DNA of 64,000 bases from an uncultured Collinsella sp. (GTDB lineage Bacteria; Actinomycetota; Coriobacteriia; Coriobacteriales; Coriobacteriaceae), in contig UQHK01000004.1 of the NCBI GenBank assembly GCA_900540855.1, forward strand, positions 78,429-142,428, in the 5' to 3' direction. The number at the start of each line of letters is the position of its first letter. Within the stretch, counting starts at the first letter, position 1. Position numbers and translations under genes: made by a program. Positions 42,854-50,848 of the stretch are shown here, piece by piece. Under the pieces are notes generated by a model. It did not search any database, was not told where the DNA came from, and saw nothing but the letters and a program-made list of their open reading frames with translations.

Positions 42854-44062
42854 ATGGGAATCGTTCTGTCACATACCACGGCACGCGCTGTATACCAAAC
42901 AGTCAACTCGCTCGCAAGCCACGCGACCGATCCCATACCTATGGAAAAGATCAAGGTGTCTGCGCCGACCACGTCCAACCTGGAAGCGGCGCGAGCATGG
43001 CTCAACAGAAAGAATGTCGATTCTGAAAGCATCCATGTGCTGACGTTTTCCAATAATGCCAAAAGGCACCGCAAGGGCTGCATCTGCCACTGCACGCGCT
43101 ATACGTTTGATGCAGAAAGCTACCTAGAACTCGAGCCGAACGTCTACATCGTCGATATCAAGCTGTGCGCGTTAGAAGCAACAGCCGACCTCAACCTTTC
43201 GGAGCTCGTTGAGTATTACTTTGAAATCTGCGGCTCCTACGCGCTTGGAACGTCCGACGAAACTCAATATCGCGAGCGCCCAGCCCTAACCAGCGTTGAA
43301 GAGCTCAGAGCCTTCTTTTCAGAGGCATCGGGGCATCGTGGATCTAATAAAGCACTTAAGGCACTTTCTTATGTACGCGAAGGCTGTCGCTCCCCACTCG
43401 AAACGGCGTTTGTCATGATGCTGACAATGCCCAAGTCAATGGGTGGCTTAGCCATACGCGCTATCAAAACGGACTATCCGATCCCAGTCCCCAAAAGATA
43501 CGCCGCCCTAACGCGACGGACGGTTTTCTACCTCGACGCGCTGCTCGAAAATTCGATGACCGATATCGAATACAACGGCTTTTACCACGACGAGCCCGAA
43601 CAGCAATCAATTGACGAGGAACGCCGAAACACGCTGCGAAACATGGGATATGCCGTTATCACAGTTAGTCGTCATTCGTTTTTCAAGCAGTCCGCTTTTA
43701 GGCGGGTCATGGAAGCGATTCGCATTCGCGAGAAGATATGGCCCGGTCGACTCCCGGATAACTTCGCCATCCTGCAAGAAACTCTTCGTCAATTTGTCTT
43801 GCGGCGCTACTTCGAATACGGTCGCCGCGTCCTGGAGACACTCAAAGAAGAAGAGGCCGCCAAGCGCGAAATTGCAAGCCAATATCCGCAAGCTGATGAC
43901 CCGAGCATCAACGATGTGCCAGAACCCGACGACATGCAACACGTCGGGGCCCTTGCTGAGGAAATCAATGGGCCTTGGGAATGCGACATGTTCGCAAAAA
44001 TCGATGAAAACCGCACGGAAGACGACACGATTATTGATCTAATTGAGAATTCGCTCTTCTAA
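42854..44062 (+). CDS. Nuclease-like accessory protein, paralogue of the gene at 33.4 kb
   Basis: 402 residues with low-GC codon use. Shared with the 33.4-kb protein: YRERPALTSVEELRAFF, GCRSPLETAFVMMLTMP, then DIEYNG, DEERRNTLRNMGYAVITV and AFRRVMEAI. The D...ExN/Q and RxxxLxxMGY pattern resembles DUF559/VSR-type nucleases, but the usual Lys is not obvious. The C-terminal 90 residues, acidic and coiled, are absent from the paralogue. No clear ribosome site precedes ATG 42854. It is bracketed by inverted-repeat elements. Function unknown. Confidence 0.6.
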   Translation: MGIVLSHTTARAVYQTVNSLASHATDPIPMEKIKVSAPTTSNLEAARAWLNRKNVDSESIHVLTFSNNAKRHRKGCICHCTRYTFDAESYLELEPNVYIVDIKLCALEATADLNLSELVEYYFEICGSYALGTSDETQYRERPALTSVEELRAFFSEASGHRGSNKALKALSYVREGCRSPLETAFVMMLTMPKSMGGLAIRAIKTDYPIPVPKRYAALTRRTVFYLDALLENSMTDIEYNGFYHDEPEQQSIDEERRNTLRNMGYAVITVSRHSFFKQSAFRRVMEAIRIREKIWPGRLPDNFAILQETLRQFVLRRYFEYGRRVLETLKEEEAAKREIASQYPQADDPSINDVPEPDDMQHVGALAEEINGPWECDMFAKIDENRTEDDTIIDLIENSLF

Positions 44063-44079
44063 AGGCGATCTCTGCGGAT

Positions 44080-44299
44080 GTCCACCTACATTTTTCGACT
44101 TATTCGGCCACCGATGTGCCAGATTGGCTGCAGCAATGCTCAATATAACTTTAGATAAAACTGATTCTGCAGGAACTCCCGTAGAGGAAGAACTGATTCT
44201 CGCGGTATTTAACACGATAAAGTACAAATATGAACAGTTCTAATGCTTCTCAAGGTGGCTTTCTTAGCATGCTGGCCGAACATCTCGAAATATGTTGGC
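44080..44299. mobile_element. Inverted-repeat element downstream of the nuclease-like gene
   Basis: Left end TCCACCTACATTTTTCGACT then TATTCGGCCA (44080-44110), right end TGGCCGAACATCTCGAAATA then TGTTGGCG (44272-44299). The ends match the upstream element while the interior is unrelated. Confidence 0.55.
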
Positions 44300-44377
44300 G
44301 AGCATTGCGTCGATGTCTCCCAACCCGCAGAAAATCGCAGAGGCGGCAAGCAGTCATCGAAATTAACGTAAATAGTA

Positions 44378-44405
44378 TTGACATATGAACATGCGCTCAT
44401 ATAAT
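44378..44405 (+). promoter_or_regulatory. Promoter of the metal-efflux operon
   Basis: TTGACA (44378-44383), 16-nt spacer, TATAAT (44400-44405). The spacer is filled by the first operator arm, so repressor binding would block RNA polymerase. Confidence 0.8.
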
Positions 44406-44438
44406 CGGAAGTAAGTTATATGAGCGCATGTTCATATG
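44382..44438. promoter_or_regulatory. ArsR/SmtB-type operator pair
   Basis: Two perfect inverted 22-bp arms, 44382-44403 and 44417-44438, separated by 13 nt. Each arm is itself an imperfect dyad of the ATATGAAC...TCATAT kind used by SmtB/CadC/ZiaR repressors. A third single site lies at about 45156-45176. Confidence 0.85.
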
Positions 44439-44451
44439 AAAGGATGTTGCA

Positions 44452-44817
44452 ATGAGCAGCCACGCTGATGAAACAAAGACTGGCATCGAGGCCACCGAGC
44501 TGATCGTCCCCACCACCTGCTCGCCCGAGGACCTTCCCGACGAGGAGCTGTTGTACGACCTGGCCGACCTGTTCAAGGTCTTCAGCGACACCACACGCAT
44601 CAAGATTCTCTATGCCCTCATGGGTCGCGAGCTCTGCGTGGCTGACATCGCCGAAGCGACCGCGACCTCGCAGTCTGCGGTGTCGCACCAGCTGCGCACG
44701 CTTAAGCAGTCGCACCTGGTCAAGTTCCGCCGCGACGGCCGCAACATTCTCTACTCGCTCGCCGACGATCATGTCTACACCATGCTCAACCAGGGCATGA
44801 GCCATATCTGCGAATAG
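44452..44817 (+). CDS. ArsR/SmtB family metal-responsive repressor
   Basis: 121 residues. Winged helix with ELCVADIAEATATSQSAVSHQ as recognition region. The ELCV cysteine of the CadC/ArsR alpha-3 site and C-terminal DDHVYTMLNQGMSH of the alpha-5 zinc site are both present, plus a Cys in the N-terminal arm (PTTCSPED). This suggests sensing of Zn, Cd or Pb. It represses itself and the efflux genes through the paired operators just upstream. AAAGGA lies before ATG 44452. Confidence 0.9.
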   Translation: MSSHADETKTGIEATELIVPTTCSPEDLPDEELLYDLADLFKVFSDTTRIKILYALMGRELCVADIAEATATSQSAVSHQLRTLKQSHLVKFRRDGRNILYSLADDHVYTMLNQGMSHICE

Positions 44818-44880
44818 CAATCAACCACGGTATCAGCGCGGCCGGCACCCAGACCGCTAACACAGGGAAAGGAACCCACC

Positions 44881-45099
44881 ATGAAAAAGCAGTTTAAGCT
44901 CGACGAGATCGATTGCGCCAACTGCGCGCGTGAACTTCAGGACGAGCTGGCTAAGCTCGATGGCGTCAAGTCCGTTTCGGTCAACTTTATGACCCAGAAG
45001 CTGACGCTCGAGGCCGACGACGCCGAGTTCGACGAGGTCCTGGACCGCGTCGTTGAGTTCACCGCCGATGCCGAGCCGGACTGCGAGATCATTCTCTAA
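44881..45099 (+). CDS. Stand-alone heavy-metal-associated (HMA) domain protein
   Basis: 72 residues with the ferredoxin-like HMA fold: metal motif DCANCA at residues 11-16, then VKSVSVNFMTQKLTLEA. It is presumably the metal-delivery partner of the ATPase encoded next, which lacks its own N-terminal HMA domain. AAAGGA precedes ATG 44881. Confidence 0.88.
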   Translation: MKKQFKLDEIDCANCARELQDELAKLDGVKSVSVNFMTQKLTLEADDAEFDEVLDRVVEFTADAEPDCEIIL

Positions 45100-45155
45100 C
45101 CCGCGCATACGTTGACCTGTAAGGCCGCGCTTGCCGCGGCCTTTGCTCGCGAAAT

Positions 45156-45176
45156 TATATGAGCAAGTGTTCATAC
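45156..45176. promoter_or_regulatory. Third ArsR-type operator, before the ATPase gene
   Basis: TATATGAGCAAGTGTTCATA matches the arm of the upstream operator pair. A GC hairpin (GCCGCGCTTGCCGCGGC, about 45124-45140) lies just before, so the ATPase may also be controlled separately. Confidence 0.7.
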
Positions 45177-45198
45177 ACTCAAATGGGAGGTTTGAATC

Positions 45199-47151
45199 AT
45201 GGCGGCCGCCGATTCCAAAAAGAAAAAGAAGAAGCGCAAGAAGAAAGAGTCCCTTGAGCACAAGCGCAACCGCATCCTGGTAGCACTGGGCATTTTTGCC
45301 GTTGTTTATGCCCTCGACGAGCTCGGCGCCCTCGCTATCGCATTTGGGGAGCCCGGCAACATCTACGCCAGCTTTGTGCTGTTCCTCGTGCCGTTTTTGA
45401 TTGCCGGCTACGACGTACTGCAAAAGGCATTCAATAACATCCGCCGCGGCAAGGCCTTCGACGAGAGCTTCCTCATGGCCGTCGCGACCATCGGCGCGTT
45501 TGCCATGGTGCTCTTCCCCGACACCGACCCGCACATGGCCGAAGGTGCCGCTGTCATGCTGTTCTACCAGGTCGGCGAGTTGTTCCAGGCATACGCCGTG
45601 GGCAAGAGCCGCAAGTCGATCAGTGCCATGATGAACATCGCGCCCGACTACGCTAACGTCGAGCAAGCCGACGGCACACTCGAACAGGTCTTTCCCGATG
45701 ACATCGCCGTCGGCACCGCGATCGTGGTCAAGCCCGGCGAGCGCGTGCCTATCGACGGCGTCATCGTCGAGGGCGAAACCCAGCTCGACACCGCCGCACT
45801 CACGGGCGAGTCGGTCCCCCGCCCGGCCAAGACCGGCGACGATATCATCAGCGGTTGCATCAACATGACGGGCCTCATCCACGTGCGCACCACCAAGCCC
45901 TTTGGCGAGTCAACCGTCGCGCGTGTTCTGGAGCTCGTGGAGAATGCCAGCGAAAAGAAGGCGCGCACCGAGAACTTCATCACGCGCTTTGCCCGCGTCT
46001 ACACCCCCGCCGTCACTGGCGCTGCCGCGGTGCTCGCGCTTGGCGGCGGCCTGGTGACTGGCGCTTGGTCCGATTGGATCCTGCGCGGCCTGACCTTCCT
46101 GGTCGTCAGCTGCCCGTGCGCCCTCGTGATCAGCGTACCGTTGAGTTTCTTTGGCGGCATCGGCGGCGCGTCCAAGCTGGGCGTTCTCATCAAGGGCTCC
46201 AACTACCTCGAGACGCTCGCCGACGTGGACACCATCGTCTTCGACAAAACGGGCACCCTCACCAACGGCACGTTCTCAGTCGTCGCGGTGCACCCCGAGG
46301 CTGGCTATACCGAGCAGTCGCTGCTCGAAGTCGTAGCCCTTGCTGAGTCGTTCTCCGATCACCCCATCGCGCAGTCCGTGCGCGACGCCTACCAGGGCGA
46401 GGTCGACCCCAAGCGCGTGAGCGACTCCGCCAACGACGCGGGCCACGGCGTGACGGCAACCATCGACGGCAAGCACGTCGTCGTTGGCAACGCCAAGATG
46501 CTCGGCGCGGCCGGCGTTGAAGCACCGGACTGCGAGGTTGTCGGCACGATCCTCCACGTGCTCGTTGACGGCGTGTACGCCGGCCACATCGTGATTGCAG
46601 ACACCGTTAAGGCCGATGCGGAGCAAACGATTCGCGACCTGCATGCCGCCGGTATCAACCGCACCGTCATGCTCACGGGCGACCGCGAGGAGGTTGCAGC
46701 GTCTGTGGCCAAGCAACTCGGTCTCGACGAGTTCCACGCGCAGCTCCTGCCGGGCGACAAGGTCGAGCGCGTTGAGGCGCTACTCGCGGCCGAAAGTGGC
46801 AAGGGCAAGCTCGCCTTTGTCGGCGACGGTATCAACGACGCTCCTGTGCTTACGCGCGCAGATGTGGGCATTGCCATGGGCGCCATGGGATCCGACGCCG
46901 CAATTGAGGCCGCCGACGTGGTGCTGATGGATGACAAACCGTCCAACATTTCCCGCGCGATCCGCGTGGCGCGCAAGACCATGTCGATTGTTTGGCAGAA
47001 CATAATCTTTGCGCTGGGCATTAAGCTGCTGATCCTTGTGCTGGCAGCGCTGGGCATCGCCAATATGTGGCTTGCCGTCTTTGGCGACGTGGGCGTGGCG
47101 ATCATCGCCATCCTGAACGCCATGCGCGCGATGGGTGTCAAGAACCTGTAG
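45199..47151 (+). CDS. P1B-type heavy-metal ATPase (Zn/Cd/Pb efflux, ZntA/CadA type)
   Basis: 650 residues. Exports divalent metal with ATP. The membrane metal site CPC is in VVSCPCALVISVPL near residue 305. The phosphorylation motif DKTGTLT is near residue 349, with TGES, GDGINDAPVLTRADVG and the P1B HP-type SDHPIA also present. The N-terminus is a very Lys/Arg-rich stretch (residues 6-22) instead of an HMA domain. GGGAGG lies before ATG 45199. It is the last gene of the ArsR operon. Confidence 0.93.
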   Translation: MAAADSKKKKKKRKKKESLEHKRNRILVALGIFAVVYALDELGALAIAFGEPGNIYASFVLFLVPFLIAGYDVLQKAFNNIRRGKAFDESFLMAVATIGAFAMVLFPDTDPHMAEGAAVMLFYQVGELFQAYAVGKSRKSISAMMNIAPDYANVEQADGTLEQVFPDDIAVGTAIVVKPGERVPIDGVIVEGETQLDTAALTGESVPRPAKTGDDIISGCINMTGLIHVRTTKPFGESTVARVLELVENASEKKARTENFITRFARVYTPAVTGAAAVLALGGGLVTGAWSDWILRGLTFLVVSCPCALVISVPLSFFGGIGGASKLGVLIKGSNYLETLADVDTIVFDKTGTLTNGTFSVVAVHPEAGYTEQSLLEVVALAESFSDHPIAQSVRDAYQGEVDPKRVSDSANDAGHGVTATIDGKHVVVGNAKMLGAAGVEAPDCEVVGTILHVLVDGVYAGHIVIADTVKADAEQTIRDLHAAGINRTVMLTGDREEVAASVAKQLGLDEFHAQLLPGDKVERVEALLAAESGKGKLAFVGDGINDAPVLTRADVGIAMGAMGSDAAIEAADVVLMDDKPSNISRAIRVARKTMSIVWQNIIFALGIKLLILVLAALGIANMWLAVFGDVGVAIIAILNAMRAMGVKNL

Positions 47152-47174
47152 CGCTCGTGGTCCCTCCGGCCGGC

Positions 47175-47287
47175 GCCGGGCTTGGTTTTGAAAACGTCCT
47201 CGCGCATGAGGCCCGTCTTTCCTGCTCCTGCGGAGCAACGGAAAGGCGGGCCTCGCGCTGCGGAGTGTTTTCAAAACCAAGCCCGGC
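47175..47287. repeat. Long nested hairpin after the ATPase gene
   Basis: Perfect 21-bp outer arms (47175-47195 with 47267-47287) and an inner stem GAGGCCCG-CTTTCC / GGAAAG-CGGGCCTC (about 47208-47254). The inner part may be a terminator; the size suggests a structured RNA. Confidence 0.75.
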
Positions 47288-47430
47288 CCCGGCCTGCATT
47301 GACACAGCTGGCGGTTCTTGGGCATCGCTTGCTGGCGGTGTTCCTTTGCTGAAATGGACTTGGCCGAAAGGGCCGCTGGTCCCGGTCGCTGGTTCGCGCT
47401 TTGCGTGAACTCCGCGCTACTGAGGATCCG

Positions 47431-47820
47431 TTAGGATTCCGAGGTTGAATCCGTCGCCTCGCCCCGGCCCAACATCGCCCTCAGCTTCTCGAAGCTCTCC
47501 TCGCTCAGGCAGTGCTCCATGTGGCAGCCCTCTTGCGACGCGACCTCAGCCGAAACACCCGCATCCTCCAGCAGCCCCACGAAAAAGCAGTGACGCTCCC
47601 ACATTTGACGAGCGACCTCCAGCCCTCGCTCTGTTAGATGAACATCTCGTTTGCCCATTTCGACATAGCCGTTGCTTTCCAGCGTCGCCATGGCCTTGGA
47701 AACGCTCGCCTTGGTTACGCCGAGGTACTCCGCAACGTCGATCGAGCGCACGATGCCCTGACGTTCCGATAGAACGTAGATCGATTCGAGATAGTCTTCT
47801 CCGGATTCACGCAGGGCCAT
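47431..47820 (-). CDS. DtxR/MntR family metal-dependent regulator
   Basis: 129 residues: winged helix RSIDVAEYLGVTKASVSKAM, then metal-binding helices with HCFFVGLLEDAGVSAEVASQE and GCHMEHCLSEE carrying the His/Glu/Cys ligands. There is no SH3-like domain, as in MntR. It probably senses Mn or Fe. Upstream half-sites AAAAGTTGCCC and AAAAGTTAGCC (about 47882-47925) may be its own boxes. Confidence 0.85.
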   Translation of the reverse strand: MALRESGEDYLESIYVLSERQGIVRSIDVAEYLGVTKASVSKAMATLESNGYVEMGKRDVHLTERGLEVARQMWERHCFFVGLLEDAGVSAEVASQEGCHMEHCLSEESFEKLRAMLGRGEATDSTSES

Positions 47821-48008
47821 GGGCCGCCTTTCGCGATGGCTTCTAGTTAGCCTTTGGATACTTTTGCTTGATTTACTTTACCGCAAAAGTTGCCCATGTC
47901 TTACTACTTTGCCTAAAAGTTAGCCGTGTTTCACAAAACGTGCGGGACGAAAACAAAATGGGGACGCCCCGCAAGGAGTGTCCCCAGGCGCCGGGTGCCG
48001 GCCCGCAG

Positions 48009-48779
48009 TTACATCAGCCCAAAGTGCTTGGCGGCGTTGTAGATGCCGTCGTCATCCACGGCGGTCGTCACATAGGTCGCTGCAGCTTTCACGGTCTCCT
48101 GCGCGTTGCCCATGGCCACACTTGTGCCCACGGCCGAGAACATCGACAGGTCGTTCTCGCCGTCGCCAAAGGCAATCGCCTCGCTCGCGTCGACACCCAG
48201 GCGTTCCAGCGTCGCCGCGACACCCAGGTCCTTACCGCCGTTGGCAGGGATAATGTCGCAGAACAAATCACACCAGCGCGTAGTGAGAGAATGCGACACC
48301 GCGTCGGTCACGATATGTTCGTCGGCAGGGTCCACAAAGGCGCAGAACTGGTAGACCGGCGCATCGAAGGCATGCTCAAACGGTTCCTCGTGGTAGACAA
48401 TCCCCGCGTTGCTGCCGGCCGTCACCACGCGCTCGGACAGGCGGTTCACAAACGAGTTCTCGCCCTGCATACACAGCGAGTCATAGCGCCCCTGCGCCAC
48501 CTGGTCCACAATCGCCGCGACGTCGTCCGAATCGATCGGGCAGCTGCGGTAAACGCCCTTGGCATCAAAACAGTGCTGACCCGAAAGCGTGATGTACGCA
48601 TCCCAACCAAGATCGAACAGCCAATCGGGCATCTGATAGGTCGGGCGACCCGTGGCGATCACGCACGCAATCCCCTGCTCATGAAAGCTGTCGAGCACCT
48701 GCTGCGCCGACGCCGGAATCCGATGGGTCTTAAAGCTCAGCAACGTGCCGTCGATATCGAAAAACGCGGCCTTGATCAT
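48009..48779 (-). CDS. Cof-type HAD hydrolase
   Basis: 256 residues. HAD motif I FFDIDGTLLSF, motif II VIATGRP, motif III/IV GDGENDLSMFSAVG, with the type II cap between. Dephosphorylates sugar phosphates or related metabolites. It starts 6 bp after the ABC-F gene stop, so they are co-transcribed. Confidence 0.88.
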   Translation of the reverse strand: MIKAAFFDIDGTLLSFKTHRIPASAQQVLDSFHEQGIACVIATGRPTYQMPDWLFDLGWDAYITLSGQHCFDAKGVYRSCPIDSDDVAAIVDQVAQGRYDSLCMQGENSFVNRLSERVVTAGSNAGIVYHEEPFEHAFDAPVYQFCAFVDPADEHIVTDAVSHSLTTRWCDLFCDIIPANGGKDLGVAATLERLGVDASEAIAFGDGENDLSMFSAVGTSVAMGNAQETVKAAATYVTTAVDDDGIYNAAKHFGLM

Positions 48780-48785
48780 CCTCGC

Positions 48786-50645
48786 CTACTCCTCGCCCTC
48801 GAGCTTTTCACTCGCCTCGAGCCACGCCATCTCCAACTCGTCCATGGCGGCGTGGGCCTCGTCGATCTTTGCCTGCTGCTCGCCCAGCGCCGTGTAGTTG
48901 GTGGGATCGACCTGGGCCATTGCTGCCTCGGCCTCCTCAACGCGGGCGCGCTGCGTCTCCATTTTGCGCTCGAGCGAGCTCACCTCGCGGCGAAGCTTCT
49001 GACGCTCGGCGTTGGACAGGCCATTGGGCTGACCGCTCGCCTTGGGCTTATCGGCCGTCGCAGCCGCGGCACCGGTGTCGAACGTGCCGGTCTTGGCGCT
49101 CGGTGCACCCACGGGCTCGCCCTCGGCGGTGGCGTTGCACAGGCGCAGGTACTGGTCGACGCCGCCGGGCATATGCGTCAGGTGGCCGTCGAGCAGCGCC
49201 CACTGCTGGTCGGTCACGCGCTCCATCAAAAAGCGGTCGTGCGTCACCAGAATCAGCGTGCCGGGCCAGCCGTCCAGCAAGTCCTCGACAATCGCCAGCA
49301 TGTCGGTATCCAGGTCGTTGCCGGGCTCGTCCAGGATGAGCACGTTGGGCTCGTCCAGGATCGTCAGCAGCAGCGACAGGCGACGGCGCTGGCCGCCCGA
49401 AAGATCGCCGATGCGGCTCCAGAGCTGCTGCGTCGTAAAGCCCAGACGCTCGCAGAGCTTCTCGGGTGAAGTCTCCTTGCCGTCAATGACGTAGTACTTC
49501 TTATAGTGGCTGAGCACCTCGCGGATCGTGTCGCCCATGTAGGGTTCGAGCTCCTCGAGCTGCTGCGACAGCACGCCAAAGCGCACCGTCTGGCCGATCT
49601 TCACGCGGCCGCGCAGGGGCGCGATCTTGCCCTGGATCACGTCGAGCAAAGTCGACTTGCCGGCGCCGTTCTCGCCCAAAAGACCATAGCGGTCGCCCGC
49701 ACCAATGAGCCAGGTCACGTCGTTGAGCACCTGCTTGGGCGCGCCATCGGTATCCGCATAGCCGGCGTCCACGTCGACCACATCGATAACCTGCTTGCCC
49801 AGGCGGCTCACGGCCAGGCGCTTGAGCTCCAGCTCGTCACGCACGGGCGGCACGTCGGCGATCAGCTCGCGAGCGGCATCCACGCGAAACTTGGGCTTGG
49901 TGGAGCGCGCCTGGGCACCGCGGCTCAGCCACGCGAGCTCCTTACGTGCCATGTTGCGACGGCGCTCCTCGGTAACCGCGGCCATGCGGTCGCGTTCCAC
50001 GCGCTGCAGGATATATGCCGAATAGCCGCCCTCGAAGGGATCGACCTGGCCGTCGTGAACCTCCCACATGCTGGTGCAGACCTCGTCCAAGAACCAGCGA
50101 TCGTGCGTGACCACGAGCATCGCGCCCTGACCGCGCTGCCAGCGGGCCTTTAAGTGACGCGCAAGCCAGTTGATGGTGCGCATGTCCAGATGGTTGGTGG
50201 GCTCATCGAGCATGAGCACGTCATAGTCGCCGATCAGCAGGCGCGCGAGGTCCACGCGGCGGCGCTGACCGCCCGAGAGCTCGCCTACCATGCCCTCCCA
50301 GGGCACATCGCTAATGAGGCCGGCGAGGATCTGGCGCGTACGGGGGCTCGACGCCCACTCGTACTCGGGGGCGTCACCCACAACGGCATGATGCACGGTA
50401 TCGGTATCGACAAGCTGGTCCTTTTGGCCGAGTAGACCGATCGTGATGCCGCGGCGGTGCGTCACGCGTCCGTCATCGGGCTCCAGCGTGCCGGCGAGCA
50501 CGCTCAGCAGCGTCGACTTGCCGTCGCCGTTTTTACCGACAATACCAATGCGGTCGCCCTCGCCCACGCCGAGCGTCACGCTATCGAAAATATGCTTGGT
50601 GGGAAACTCTAGGCTGACGGAATCGCATCCCAAAAGAATCGCCAT
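48786..50645 (-). CDS. ABC-F family ATPase (Uup/EttA-like)
   Basis: 619 residues with two ABC domains and no membrane segments. Walker A GKNGDGKST and GENGAGKST, two LSGGQRRR signatures, and a linker rich in Arg/Lys between. The C-terminus (about residues 530-619) is a coiled coil, as in Uup. ABC-F proteins act on ribosomes, adjusting translation or resisting antibiotics. ATG 50645 with AAGGAG upstream; the frame extends further only through a palindrome, so the longer start is rejected. Confidence 0.88.
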   Translation of the reverse strand: MAILLGCDSVSLEFPTKHIFDSVTLGVGEGDRIGIVGKNGDGKSTLLSVLAGTLEPDDGRVTHRRGITIGLLGQKDQLVDTDTVHHAVVGDAPEYEWASSPRTRQILAGLISDVPWEGMVGELSGGQRRRVDLARLLIGDYDVLMLDEPTNHLDMRTINWLARHLKARWQRGQGAMLVVTHDRWFLDEVCTSMWEVHDGQVDPFEGGYSAYILQRVERDRMAAVTEERRRNMARKELAWLSRGAQARSTKPKFRVDAARELIADVPPVRDELELKRLAVSRLGKQVIDVVDVDAGYADTDGAPKQVLNDVTWLIGAGDRYGLLGENGAGKSTLLDVIQGKIAPLRGRVKIGQTVRFGVLSQQLEELEPYMGDTIREVLSHYKKYYVIDGKETSPEKLCERLGFTTQQLWSRIGDLSGGQRRRLSLLLTILDEPNVLILDEPGNDLDTDMLAIVEDLLDGWPGTLILVTHDRFLMERVTDQQWALLDGHLTHMPGGVDQYLRLCNATAEGEPVGAPSAKTGTFDTGAAAATADKPKASGQPNGLSNAERQKLRREVSSLERKMETQRARVEEAEAAMAQVDPTNYTALGEQQAKIDEAHAAMDELEMAWLEASEKLEGEE

Positions 50646-50690
50646 ATGCCCTGCTCCTTCGTAGAAATTCAACGTTCTCCATGATAGCGA

Positions 50691-50729
50691 AAACCACCAC
50701 AAAGGGGACGGGCGCCTTCGTGGTGGTTT
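50691..50729. repeat. Dispersed palindrome, family A, copy 6
   Basis: AAACCACCACAAAGG (50691-50705) with a right arm carrying one T-to-C change (50715-50729). It lies between the ABC-F promoter and the pst terminator. Confidence 0.8.
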
Positions 50730-50755
50730 TGGGCAAGCGCACCAGCACACGACAC

Positions 50756-50793
50756 AAAAAGGCGGGCCATCTCCCGCAAGAGATGACCCGCCT
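50756..50793 (-). terminator. Terminator of the pst operon
   Basis: On the minus strand GGCGGGTCATCTC pairs with GAGATGGCCCGCC, followed by TTTTT. It lies 55 bp after pstB. Confidence 0.85.
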
Positions 50794-50848
50794 CTCCAAT
50801 CAGTCCCGCGGCAACCGTGGCCGCCGCGGGCCTCAAGCATGTCCCGGA

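Noticed and set aside
44136..44243. 35-codon frame starting MLNITLDKTDSAGTPVEEE in the spacer after the nuclease-like gene.
   Set aside because: No ribosome site, lies inside the inverted-repeat element, and no recognisable features.
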